A stretch of 64,000 nt of DNA from UBA1189 sp045612065. Lineage in GTDB: Bacteria > Bacteroidota > Bacteroidia > Bacteroidales > Bacteroidaceae. Position 1 is the first letter of the stretch, and every line of letters starts with the position of its first letter. A program made the translations under genes and the position numbers. The stretch is taken from NCBI GenBank assembly GCA_045612065.1, contig JAZKYH010000040.1, positions 1 to 64,000 of the forward strand, written 5' to 3'. Under the pieces are notes generated by a model. It searched no databases. It saw nothing but the letters and a program-made list of their open reading frames with translations, and was not told the DNA's origin. Below are positions 42,976-51,153 of the stretch, piece by piece.

Positions 42976-44145
42976 ATGACTAAGAAGATTTTGTTGCTCG
43001 GTTCGGGCGAATTGGGAAAAGAGTTTGTCATCGCTGCACAGCGATTGGGCCAGTATGTAATTGCTTGCGATGCCTACGCTAACGCTCCTGCTATGCAGGT
43101 AGCCGATGAGTGCGAGGTGTTCAGTATGCTCGATGGCGATGCCCTTGATGCTGCCGTTGCCAAGCACCGCCCCGACATCATTGTACCCGAGATTGAGGCT
43201 ATTCGCACCGAACGTCTGTACCATTTCGAGGAGGAGGGCATTCAGGTCGTTCCCAGTGCCAAGGCCGTGAACTTCACCATGAACCGTAAGGCCATTCGTG
43301 ACCTTGCTGCTCAGGAGTTAGGCCTGAAGACTGCAAAATACTTCTACGCCAAGTCATTGGAAGAGTTGAAAGAGGCTGCCGAAAAGATTGGCTTCCCTTG
43401 CGTAGTGAAGCCTCTGATGTCCTCTTCAGGTAAGGGCCAGTCGCTCGTGAAGAGTGCCGACGAACTGGAGCAGGCATGGATTTATGGTTGCGAAGGTAGC
43501 CGTGGCGACATCAAGGAACTCATCATCGAGGAGTTCATCCGCTTCGATAGTGAGATTACCCTGCTCACCGTGACCCAGAAGAACGGTCCTACCCGCTTCT
43601 GCGCTCCCATCGGACACGTACAGAAGGGTGGCGACTACCGCGAGAGTTTCCAGCCCGCTCCCATCCGTCCCGACCACTTGGCCGAGGCTCAGGAGATGGC
43701 TGCCAAGGTTACCGAGGCGCTCACAGGTGCTGGTATCTGGGGTGTGGAATTCTTCCTCAGCAATGAGAATGGCGTGTACTTCTCTGAGCTTTCTCCCCGT
43801 CCGCACGATACAGGTATGGTGACTCTTGCCGGCACACAATGCCTCAACGAGTTCGAGCTGCACGCCCGTGCCGTGCTCGGCTTGCCCATCCCCGAGATTG
43901 AGCAGTATCGCATGGGTGCCAGTGCCGTAATCCTCTCACCCATTGCCTCACAAGAGCAGCCCCGCTATCGTGGATTGGAAGAGGCAGTAGTGGAGCCCGA
44001 CACCGATATCCGTATCTTCGGAAAGCCCTACACAAAGGTAAACCGCCGTATGGGTGTAGTCGTATGCAACGCCCCCAATGGCAGTGATATGGATGCCCTG
44101 CGCGACAAGTGTAAGGCTGCAGCCGCCAAGGTAGAGGTATATTGA
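42976..44145 (+). CDS. purT: Formate-dependent phosphoribosylglycinamide formyltransferase (GAR transformylase 2)
   Basis: The 389-residue product is an ATP-grasp enzyme of PurT length. Seen are the N-terminal ILLLGSGELGKEF, the central ATP-grasp loop VVKPLMSSSGKGQS, EEFIRFDSEITLLTV, and FFLSNENGVYFSELSPRPHDTGMVTL. It formylates GAR directly with formate and ATP in purine synthesis, bypassing folate. Cytoplasmic. It is followed by a strong terminator (44172-44208). Confidence 0.95.
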   Translation: MTKKILLLGSGELGKEFVIAAQRLGQYVIACDAYANAPAMQVADECEVFSMLDGDALDAAVAKHRPDIIVPEIEAIRTERLYHFEEEGIQVVPSAKAVNFTMNRKAIRDLAAQELGLKTAKYFYAKSLEELKEAAEKIGFPCVVKPLMSSSGKGQSLVKSADELEQAWIYGCEGSRGDIKELIIEEFIRFDSEITLLTVTQKNGPTRFCAPIGHVQKGGDYRESFQPAPIRPDHLAEAQEMAAKVTEALTGAGIWGVEFFLSNENGVYFSELSPRPHDTGMVTLAGTQCLNEFELHARAVLGLPIPEIEQYRMGASAVILSPIASQEQPRYRGLEEAVVEPDTDIRIFGKPYTKVNRRMGVVVCNAPNGSDMDALRDKCKAAAAKVEVY

Positions 44146-44171
44146 GAATAAGTTATCAGGATAGATAAACT

Positions 44172-44208
44172 GAGGGTGTGTAAGGACTTCGTGCACACCC
44201 TCTTTTTT
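44172..44208 (+). terminator. Terminator of purT
   Basis: GAGGGTGTG and CACACCCTC form a perfect 9-bp stem followed by TTTTTT. Confidence 0.9.
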
Positions 44209-44220
44209 AGTAATGAAACG

Positions 44221-44673
44221 ATGAGAATAATCATACAGCGCGTACGCAATGCCTCGGTCACTATCGATGAAGAGTTACACTCATCTATCGGGCAGGGAAT
44301 GATGATATTGGTCGGTATCGAGGATGCCGACACCGACGAAGACATTGCCTTTCTTACCAAGAAGGTAGTCAACATGCGCATCTTCGACGATGCCGAAGGT
44401 GTAATGAACCGCTCGGTGCTTGATATAGGTGGTGAAATATTAGTCGTAAGCCAGTTTACCCTGCACGCCTCCACCAAGAAAGGCAACCGCCCCTCTTACA
44501 TCAAGGCTGCCAAGCCCGACATCTCCGTGCCGCTCTACGAGAAGTTCTGCTCCGAACTCTCCATAGCCCTCGGAAAGCCGGTGAAAACGGGTGTTTTCGG
44601 TGCCGACATGCAGTGTGCCCTCATCAATGATGGCCCCGTCACCATCTTTATGGATAGCAAAAACAAGGAATAA
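44221..44673 (+). CDS. dtd: D-aminoacyl-tRNA deacylase
   Basis: The 150-residue product has the DTD fold signatures: an N-terminal MRIIIQRVRNASVTI, the SQFTLHA motif near residue 79 (active-site region) and the Gly-cisPro motif NDGPVT near residue 138. It removes D-amino acids (and glycine from tRNA-Ala) from mischarged tRNAs. The longer frame from 44176 overlaps the purT terminator, so the ATG at 44221 is preferred. Cytoplasmic dimer by family. Confidence 0.95.
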   Translation: MRIIIQRVRNASVTIDEELHSSIGQGMMILVGIEDADTDEDIAFLTKKVVNMRIFDDAEGVMNRSVLDIGGEILVVSQFTLHASTKKGNRPSYIKAAKPDISVPLYEKFCSELSIALGKPVKTGVFGADMQCALINDGPVTIFMDSKNKE

Positions 44674-44791
44674 AACGGGAGAAACGGAGTATTCCAGTGC
44701 GCCGATGGTTGTCGAAAAAAGAGATAAGGAGCCCAGAAATGCAACACCAAGCGCGCTTGTTTTTTCCACTACCGTTAAGAGCTGAAAAAAC

Positions 44792-44822
44792 TTGTGTAGC
44801 CCCATAATATTCACTACATTTG
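44792..44822 (+). promoter_or_regulatory. Promoter of pnuC
   Basis: TTG at 44792-44794, a 20-base gap and TACATTTG at 44815-44822 fit the consensus; transcription should start near 44829, giving a leader of about 118 nt. Confidence 0.65.
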
Positions 44823-44840
44823 CACAAGAAATAGTAAACC

Positions 44841-44935
44841 GCTGCCACCGGGTAGCAAAGATGCAAACGCCAAAGCATCCCGTCCGTGTATCGTTAGGTC
44901 TTAGAAGATACCGGGAGGATGCTTTCTTATTTTAT
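44841..44935 (+). promoter_or_regulatory. Attenuator-like leader upstream of pnuC (possible riboswitch)
   Basis: Three alternating elements are visible. Hairpin 1 is GCTGCC (44841-44846) with GGTAGC (44851-44856). Hairpin 2 is GATGC (44860-44864) with GCATC (44875-44879). A terminator-like hairpin is AAAGCATCC (44872-44880) with GGATGCTTT (44917-44925), with inner GTATC/GATAC, followed by CTTATTTTAT. Hairpin 2 and the terminator share GCATC, so they are mutually exclusive, the classic layout of a ligand- or translation-controlled attenuator. No known riboswitch consensus (TPP, preQ1, cobalamin, fluoride) is recognised. Confidence 0.55.
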
Positions 44936-44946
44936 ATGTAGATAGT

Positions 44947-45681
44947 ATGAAAGGAACACTTATGAATCGTCAACTGCACCGGATGCTCAGTGCCTTTGGC
45001 TTCCTCACCCGCTTTGAGCGCATGCTATGGACCTCGTCGATGGCCGTGGTAGCATTGTCGTATCTCCTATCTCCGCAAGGCGATGTGCTCTCGCTTGCCG
45101 CCTCGCTCGTGGGCGTCACCTCGCTCATCTTCATTGCCAAGGGGTATGTGATAGGGCAGGTATTGGTGGTAGTGTTTGCCATCCTCTATGGCATCGCCTC
45201 CTATCATCAGCGCTTCTACGGCGAGGTCATCACCTACTTGGGCATGACGGCTCCCATCGCCGTAGCAGCCATCGTGTCGTGGCTACGTCATCCGTTCGAG
45301 GGCAGTGCCGAGGTGCAGGTGGCCCATACGACTCCCCGTAAGTGGCTGCAGGTGATGGTGCTCACGCTGCTCGTCACCTTCGCCTTTTACTTTATCCTCC
45401 GTACCTTGGGCACAGCCAGCCTGTGGGTGAGTACCCTCTCCGTGGCCACCAGTTTCAGTGCCTCGTACCTCACCTACTTGCGCAGCCCCTACTACGGACT
45501 CGGCTATGGTGCCAACGATGTAGTACTCATCGTGCTCTGGGCCATCGCGTCGGCCGACGACCTCGCCTATCTCCCCATGGTGGCCTGCTTCGTCATGTTC
45601 CTTGCCAACGACATCTACGGCTTCATCAACTGGCGACGGATACGACGCAGGCAGCAGGAACAAACGCCATTAGGGAAGTAG
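44947..45681 (+). CDS. pnuC: PnuC-family vitamin-precursor transporter (nicotinamide riboside-type)
   Basis: The 244-residue product has seven to eight membrane helices and the PnuC ending VACFVMFLANDIYGFINWRRI. Family members import nicotinamide riboside, and relatives import thiamine or riboflavin, by facilitated diffusion coupled to intracellular phosphorylation. No adjacent kinase is encoded to show which. Two starts are possible, at 44947 and 44962; the second is preceded by AAAGGAAC at suitable spacing. The leader carries an attenuator-like structure. Confidence 0.85.
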   Translation: MKGTLMNRQLHRMLSAFGFLTRFERMLWTSSMAVVALSYLLSPQGDVLSLAASLVGVTSLIFIAKGYVIGQVLVVVFAILYGIASYHQRFYGEVITYLGMTAPIAVAAIVSWLRHPFEGSAEVQVAHTTPRKWLQVMVLTLLVTFAFYFILRTLGTASLWVSTLSVATSFSASYLTYLRSPYYGLGYGANDVVLIVLWAIASADDLAYLPMVACFVMFLANDIYGFINWRRIRRRQQEQTPLGK

Positions 45682-45724
45682 GGGATTCTTGGATGGGGCT
45701 AAAATTTATAATCCGAATTACTCC

Positions 45725-46183
45725 TTAATTAACGATTCCCTGTACATCTTCGGGTTGTATGGTGCCAGAGAATACCATCACCACGAACTCATCGTCGGTG
45801 CTATCCACTACCAGTACATATTCGGTGCGGTCATCCTTCATTTCTTTCATATAGATTGTCACCTTCTGCCCGTCTTCCTTGACGCGCATCAGTTCCTCGT
45901 AGCCCTCCTTCTTGTTGATGAAGGCTGTTTCCTTGCGCAGTGCCTCCATAATCTCAGGCTCTTCTGTGGTGAGGATATACAGACCGTCGAGTTTCTTGAT
46001 AATACCGCTCATGTCCACATCGTCGCTCTCTATGGGCAATCTTTGTATGAACTTGAACATAGTCTTTGATACATATACCGAGGTCACACCCTCCATATCT
46101 GCGTATTTGTTGAAATAGTCGTGCTGCGCATGGGCGGCGAATGCAGTGATGGCAATGAGCACCGACAAGATTAATCGTTTCAT
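45725..46183 (-). CDS. DUF4252 domain-containing protein (second copy)
   Basis: The 152-residue product has a signal peptide (to about residue 19) and the DUF4252 body: KYADMEGVTSVYVSKTMFKF, IIKKLDGLYILTTE, and YMKEMKDDRTEYVLVV. The family is exported, Bacteroidota-specific and uncharacterised, and is usually encoded near extracytoplasmic-function-like sigma factors. Last gene of the four-gene sigma operon, 15 bp after the membrane protein. It is a diverged paralogue of the protein at 47265-47753. Confidence 0.88.
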   Translation of the reverse strand: MKRLILSVLIAITAFAAHAQHDYFNKYADMEGVTSVYVSKTMFKFIQRLPIESDDVDMSGIIKKLDGLYILTTEEPEIMEALRKETAFINKKEGYEELMRVKEDGQKVTIYMKEMKDDRTEYVLVVDSTDDEFVVMVFSGTIQPEDVQGIVN

Positions 46184-46198
46184 ATCGTTCGTTATTTT

Positions 46199-46723
46199 TT
46201 AATTGTCATTATTGTATGTTGTCAGTTTTTCGAGTTGATGGGTTACAGTCTGCTCTATCTGCTCGCTGGTCTCCACGGCCATCGCCACATAGTCTGTTCC
46301 CTTGTTTAGAGCCGCAGAGAAGGTTAGCAAAGCCTCGCGTGTGGCAGCATAGGCCTCATCAGGTGTATCGAAGGTGTCACGCGGACTGCCCAGTCGGCTC
46401 AACTGCAGACCTATCCCGACAATGAATATCGCACAAGCCGCAACGCTTGCTGCTCTCCACAGATGCACGGTGAGTGCACGCCGCTTGGCGCGACTCTCCT
46501 CAGCTACCCATTCATCAATCTGACTCGACAGGTGTTCCATTGCCTCCGTGTGGTCGGGCTGTTGCACTGCACCCTGCAGGGTGAGTATCACCTGCTTATC
46601 GCGCTCCAGATGCTCGGGCACTTCGGTCACCATCAGCAGTCGCACCAGCTCACGTTCTTCGTCTGCGCTCAGTGAAGCGTCGAAGTAGCGCTCTATCTGT
46701 TGTTCCAGTCTCTTGGCATCCAT
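46199..46723 (-). CDS. Single-pass membrane protein, putative anti-sigma factor
   Basis: The 174-residue product has a cytoplasmic N-terminal helical part (QQIERYFDASLSADEEREL, typical of proteins following ECF sigma genes), one membrane helix (about 88-110, SVAACAIFIVGIGLQLS) and a periplasmic C-terminus. It lacks the zinc-binding HxxxCxxC of ZAS anti-sigma factors, so the assignment rests on position 30 bp after the sigma gene and on topology. It probably restrains that sigma factor at the membrane. Confidence 0.65.
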   Translation of the reverse strand: MDAKRLEQQIERYFDASLSADEERELVRLLMVTEVPEHLERDKQVILTLQGAVQQPDHTEAMEHLSSQIDEWVAEESRAKRRALTVHLWRAASVAACAIFIVGIGLQLSRLGSPRDTFDTPDEAYAATREALLTFSAALNKGTDYVAMAVETSEQIEQTVTHQLEKLTTYNNDN

Positions 46724-46753
46724 ATCGTATACCTTTTATATAGTTATATAGGG

Positions 46754-47251
46754 TTATAGTTTCTTGAATCTCTCTCGTATAGTCCTTCGGGCACGGCTCA
46801 ACAGCATCCTTATATTTACGGCCGTCAGTCCCGTCTGTTCCGCTATCTCCTCGAAGCTGCAATCCTCGATATCGCGTAGGGTGATCACCTGTTGCTGATG
46901 CTCGGGCAATGTCTCGATTATCTGTTTCACCTGCTCCACGGCATCGTGCCTCTCCACCTGTGCCTCCACGTCATCGGTCGCAGCAAGCATTGTTGGCACC
47001 TCGTCCACATCTTCCTTTTCCGCCTCAGCGATACGCAGGCGATCTATGCACATATTCTTCGTCAGCGTCACACAATAGGCCTCTACATCTTTCACGTCGG
47101 GCAATGCATCGCGCTTGCTCCATAGCTTCATATACACCTCCTGCACCATGTCTTCGGCATCCTCGGTATTGCCGAGCAAGCGCAAAGCCACGCGCTGGAG
47201 CCGTGGGTAGAGTGGCAATAACAGTTGCTTGAATAGGGAGGAAGGCATCAT
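46754..47251 (-). CDS. ECF-type RNA polymerase sigma factor
   Basis: The 165-residue product contains sigma-70 region 2 (RLLGNTEDAEDMVQEVYMKL near residue 24) and region 4 (LPEHQQQVITLRDIEDCSFE with a helix-turn-helix near 125-150), without regions 1 or 3, as in extracytoplasmic-function sigma factors. It should direct polymerase to a small regulon, likely including this operon. Two methionines begin the frame. It lies 13 bp after DUF4252 copy one and before the putative anti-sigma gene. Confidence 0.93.
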   Translation of the reverse strand: MMPSSLFKQLLLPLYPRLQRVALRLLGNTEDAEDMVQEVYMKLWSKRDALPDVKDVEAYCVTLTKNMCIDRLRIAEAEKEDVDEVPTMLAATDDVEAQVERHDAVEQVKQIIETLPEHQQQVITLRDIEDCSFEEIAEQTGLTAVNIRMLLSRARRTIRERFKKL

Positions 47252-47264
47252 AGGTTCGACAGGT

Positions 47265-47753
47265 TTATTCGCCTGATACCAATGTTATGTTGTTCTCAGA
47301 CATAGAAACATTAAGGTCATCCATCCTCAGGTTCCCTTTAATACGGATAAGAGCCGGCTCATTATCATCTCCGCTCACACCAATAAGTAGTTCCTTGATT
47401 TTTTCTCCTTTCATCTTTCCCCACATCTTGACGCTACTGCCATCATCCTTTACCACAAGTAGCGGCTCGTATCCTTCCAGCTTGAGTTGTTCCATTTTTG
47501 CAGCGAAGCGCTCTTGCACCTGCTGTGAGCAATCGGAGAGATCCAATACCCGTATAGAACTGATATGACGAATCACTCTGCCAGCCTCGTCATCGGCAAA
47601 TAGCCCAACCAATTTCACCGGTAGCCAAGGAACTTTTACACACACGGCATCCTCTTCGCTGCGAAACTCTTTGATGATTCCGTCCACCGTCTGTGCCTGG
47701 CTCATTTGAACTCCGAGTATAAGGACCATTGTTACAATAATCTTTTTCATCAT
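47265..47753 (-). CDS. DUF4252 domain-containing protein (first copy)
   Basis: The 162-residue product has a signal peptide (about 1-21) and the DUF4252 fold (VKLVGLFADDEAGRVIRHIS, IRVLDLSDCSQQVQERF, MWGKMKGEKIKELLIGV). Predicted to be exported; function unknown. First gene of the sigma operon, with a promoter at 47826-47856. Having DUF4252 proteins at both ends of a sigma/membrane-protein pair suggests they sense or respond to an envelope cue. Confidence 0.85.
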   Translation of the reverse strand: MMKKIIVTMVLILGVQMSQAQTVDGIIKEFRSEEDAVCVKVPWLPVKLVGLFADDEAGRVIRHISSIRVLDLSDCSQQVQERFAAKMEQLKLEGYEPLLVVKDDGSSVKMWGKMKGEKIKELLIGVSGDDNEPALIRIKGNLRMDDLNVSMSENNITLVSGE

Positions 47754-47825
47754 TCTATCATTGTTAATTGATGTCTGTTTTTAGTGCTTTCACTTATACA
47801 GACGAGTCGCACCGACGTTTTGTGA

Positions 47826-47856
47826 CAAAAATAATTCTATTTTTTCGTTCGGGCAA
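47826..47856 (-). promoter_or_regulatory. Promoter of the sigma/DUF4252 operon
   Basis: On the minus strand, TTG (47856-47854), a 20-base gap and TATTTTTG (47833-47826). The leader would be about 65 nt. Confidence 0.6.
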
Positions 47857-48146
47857 CAAGAATATCCCCGACATACGGCCCTATTCACCATTCTCCCTTT
47901 CAGCAATGTGTGTGGTGTGCACTACAACAGATTCCTTATGGTACAACACGCACCTATGGAGAAATTGCTACCGAGATTGGGAATCCACGAGCTACCCGTG
48001 CTGTTGGTATGGCTTGCAACAAGAACCCTTTACTGCTCATCATTCCTTGCCATCGTGTACTGGGGGCCAATGGTAAACTCACCGGCTTCGCCTACGGCAC
48101 TGATGCCAAGCAGAGACTGCTCGAACTGGAAAAGCGGCATAGGTGA
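47835..48146 (+). pseudogene. MGMT (O6-alkylguanine-DNA alkyltransferase) C-terminal domain, apparently lacking a proper start
   Basis: The reading frame encodes the complete DNA-binding/active-site domain: SPFQQCVWCALQQIPYGTTR, YGEIATEIGNPRATRAVGMA and the active-site IIPCHRVLG with its alkyl-acceptor cysteine, ending DAKQRLLELEKRH. However, the family-like sequence extends upstream of the first usable codon (GTG at 47910) to the in-frame stop ending at 47834, with no ATG, GTG or TTG in between, and the usual N-terminal domain is absent. It may be a broken ogt/ada-type gene or may use an unusual start. The nucleophile is intact. Confidence 0.6.
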
Positions 48147-48157
48147 GTTGGCTCCTT

Positions 48158-51073
48158 TTACTTCCCCGTGAGGAAGTCGAGCACCGAAATCATCACCAGG
48201 TCGCGGTCGCGAGCACTGCGGATGGCCTCGAAGGGGAATCCTAAGAGGATGGAACGATGGGTCCCACTGTATGCTACGGCGGCACTGTGGCGACTATGTT
48301 CATAGACGAGTGGTGTGAAGGCGTCGCCTATAGGTGTGAACATCTCGGGACGTGTCACGGCATATTGCTCGGGGTTAATCCATCGTGGAATCTCCATTGT
48401 TGTGCCTAATCCGAAGATACCTTGTTCGCTCCAGTCTGTGATATAGCCAGCCTCTTCGGCATGTAGAACCTTATTCAGTAGAGCTTTTGTTGTGGCATTC
48501 GATTGGCTCTCTTCTCCGAGGTACGAACCACTCATTATTAGTGCCCCTCCTTGCTTCGTGTAATGATTTAGGATGGCATACATGGCAGGAGTGATGGCAT
48601 GATAGTCGGGGTGTTCCATGACAGAGTAATCAGTTTTGCGTTGTAGCCCGAGGTATACATCCACTACATCGAATGTTTGAGGCTTCACGATGCTCTCCTC
48701 AAAGGCTTGGCGTGAGCACGATACGAAAGTGTAGCCTGCGTTCTTGATTGCTGATCCATGCACGGCTGCATAATCCATGGTATTTCCAGCTATGTAGGTG
48801 CCTTCGAGCTCGGTGCCGCTAGCACCCATCTGTAATGCTTCATCCGGGTGGTTTGTCATGGCGCGTGAGAATTCGTTTTGTAGTCCGCAGTAGGCTGTAG
48901 TGCCTATGTAAGGTACACCAGGATCGGCGAGAAGATCAAAACCTGCACACTCAGGGGAATTCACAACAGCAGGTCCATCAATGCGTTGGAAACCATTAAC
49001 GATCAAGACCTTCCTTTTGGACTCAGAAGCGATGTGTGCTGCGAGTACTTCGGAGGGAAAACTCTCACCACCTCGGTTGACGGCTGTAACCTTGAAGCTA
49101 TACATGTGTCCGGGACTAAGGGTGACGTCGCACGCCGTGCTACTGAGACGCTGGCCATTGTCCCACCCAAGGTCATTAATACGAGTGTAGAGTATATATT
49201 CGTCAGCGATAGCGGTAGATTCGTGCTCGTCTTGTGTAGGTCGCCATGTGAGCCGCACCTTATTGTTCTCCATGAGATTGATGGCAAAGGCTTGTACGGG
49301 GAGGGGTTGTACGGTATACTTAGTGTCGTGCATTGAGGCGGTATAGTGGAGCAGCGCTTTGTAGATGGCTCGTGAGACGGTGAACTTGAAATGCGGGTCG
49401 TGGGCATAGCGCATGTCGGCAAAGTTCTGATGTGAAAGTAGTTCAATGATGCATGAAGGCACATCAGGCAAGCGTGACTCACTATAGTTCTTGTCCCATA
49501 AAGCGCGACGTGTGAGTGAGTCTATTGCCTCGGCGATGTAGGTCTGTACCATATCGGCAAGGTCGCGCGAGGTATGGCGAGAAAGGATGCCATTACCTAA
49601 CTTGCCGTCATTATATCCTGTTGTATATATACCGAGTGTGCCCACGGTGGAATCATCTTCGCGTATGCCAGCATCGGTATGTAAGGCAAAGGATATTTCA
49701 ATGGGTACACGCATTCCTATGCTATCGGGGCAATAAACAGAGCCTCCAAGCAAATAATTGGCTACGAGTGAACGCGAATTTATGTCTTCGGCATAGTCCT
49801 TCTCGCCTTGGTAGTTGGCATAACGTTCCACGGGGAATCCTGCCCATTGAGCATAATAACGTGCTCCTTCATAGTAACGTGGCATATGGCTGATACGCAG
49901 GGTGTCGGCATTGCCACGGTTCACAAGGCCTGTACCACCGCCAAAACGTACGGCGTCGGCACTTACTACGCCCGCATGTTTACTTTGGTTGGTAAGGATA
50001 ACCATTTGGTCATCGCGCTGGCCTTGCTTGAATTCAAAGGTTCCGAGGTATACCCATGTGCCGCCACCCATCTGTTGGTTCACTCTGATATGGGTAGTTC
50101 CGCCAGCATGGAGTATCATGTACTCGGCATCGGGTACACTTGTGGGGAGAGTTTGGTAACTGACATATACGGCATATTCTCCATTCTCGGGGATGGAGGG
50201 TATCCACAGCACAGCTCCTTTGGAATCTTTTTCATTACTTGCAGTTGGGAGTATGCGGCTTGTCCCCTTACCGAAAGGGTTCTCGCCATGGAGTAATAGA
50301 CCCTCAGGGATGGCAAACCCTCCGTTACTACTTCCCCACTGAACTTTGCGCTGTTTCTCTTCGATGTATAGTCCACAATCGGCGTCTGAAGCATCATTAT
50401 CGATAATGATGTCGTAGGGTTGTCGGTCGCGCTCACGAGCACTGAAAACCACGGCGCCAGCATTCTCGAGCATGGGGGTTAGATATGGGATGACGATAGA
50501 CTGTGTCAGCAAATCTTCTCGTGTGCAGTAGAGTGCGGGGCGTTGCCATTTCCAACACAGCGAGTCGTTTTTGTAGTAGTGCCCATGGCTTGGGGTGAGG
50601 GCAAGGTGCCGACCCTCCATGCCCTCGCTGATGGAATAGGGACGAGAGATATTTCTCACCCAAGGCTCTCCTATATGGTTGGTCTTACCCCATAGACGAG
50701 TATCATCTTTCACCTTGCGGTAGTGGTTGGGAATGAGTTCGTCGATACTCCTTTCACCTATAAGAACAGTAATATCGTAATAATTGACTGGGCCTGGAAG
50801 TATATTCCGTAGGTCATTGTATATCTTTTCAGTTATCTGGGGACGGAAGGGTTGGTATCCAAAGTTGGCATTGGCATGTATGGTGAGTGTACGTTCTTGG
50901 GGATTAAGTTGGCACCGTATCAATTTACATGTACCCACATTGACTTCCGTAGACTCATATTCACGGAAATACTCCCTCAAGCGCTTTTCTACAACCTTTT
51001 GTTGTGACTGAGCCGAGAGGTCAGTCAGCGAGAGTCCGAGAAGGATGATGAAATATAGCAGTCGTATGCGCAT
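48158..51073 (-). CDS. Secreted protein with split amidase_3-like core, golvesin C-terminal-like domain and Fn3
   Basis: The 971-residue product has a signal peptide (to about 21) and an amidase_3-like catalytic framework (LTPSHGHYY near 160, MLENAGAVVFSARERD near 205, ISFALHTDAG near 445, CIIELLSHQNFADMRYAHDP near 543). That framework is interrupted by a golvesin/xanthan lyase-type carbohydrate-binding domain (about 240-380). A fibronectin type III domain follows (about 605-690), then a C-terminal domain of unknown fold. The histidines and glutamate fit N-acetylmuramoyl-L-alanine amidases, so a cell-wall or polysaccharide substrate is likely. Product naming in databases varies (golvesin domain protein, xanthan lyase). 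It ends 11 bp from the convergent MGMT fragment. Confidence 0.75.
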   Translation of the reverse strand: MRIRLLYFIILLGLSLTDLSAQSQQKVVEKRLREYFREYESTEVNVGTCKLIRCQLNPQERTLTIHANANFGYQPFRPQITEKIYNDLRNILPGPVNYYDITVLIGERSIDELIPNHYRKVKDDTRLWGKTNHIGEPWVRNISRPYSISEGMEGRHLALTPSHGHYYKNDSLCWKWQRPALYCTREDLLTQSIVIPYLTPMLENAGAVVFSARERDRQPYDIIIDNDASDADCGLYIEEKQRKVQWGSSNGGFAIPEGLLLHGENPFGKGTSRILPTASNEKDSKGAVLWIPSIPENGEYAVYVSYQTLPTSVPDAEYMILHAGGTTHIRVNQQMGGGTWVYLGTFEFKQGQRDDQMVILTNQSKHAGVVSADAVRFGGGTGLVNRGNADTLRISHMPRYYEGARYYAQWAGFPVERYANYQGEKDYAEDINSRSLVANYLLGGSVYCPDSIGMRVPIEISFALHTDAGIREDDSTVGTLGIYTTGYNDGKLGNGILSRHTSRDLADMVQTYIAEAIDSLTRRALWDKNYSESRLPDVPSCIIELLSHQNFADMRYAHDPHFKFTVSRAIYKALLHYTASMHDTKYTVQPLPVQAFAINLMENNKVRLTWRPTQDEHESTAIADEYILYTRINDLGWDNGQRLSSTACDVTLSPGHMYSFKVTAVNRGGESFPSEVLAAHIASESKRKVLIVNGFQRIDGPAVVNSPECAGFDLLADPGVPYIGTTAYCGLQNEFSRAMTNHPDEALQMGASGTELEGTYIAGNTMDYAAVHGSAIKNAGYTFVSCSRQAFEESIVKPQTFDVVDVYLGLQRKTDYSVMEHPDYHAITPAMYAILNHYTKQGGALIMSGSYLGEESQSNATTKALLNKVLHAEEAGYITDWSEQGIFGLGTTMEIPRWINPEQYAVTRPEMFTPIGDAFTPLVYEHSRHSAAVAYSGTHRSILLGFPFEAIRSARDRDLVMISVLDFLTGK

Positions 51074-51153
51074 GAACTATCCACAGTTTACCGCAAAGGT
51101 ACGAAAAACAATTGAAAAGAATCGTATGTTATTCAAGGTCTCTATGTATAATT

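Noticed and set aside
44841..44935. TPP or preQ1 riboswitch upstream of pnuC
   Set aside because: The conserved TPP core (CTGAGA, then the ACC...GAACCTGAT region) and the preQ1 A-rich tail pattern are absent, so no known class is claimed.
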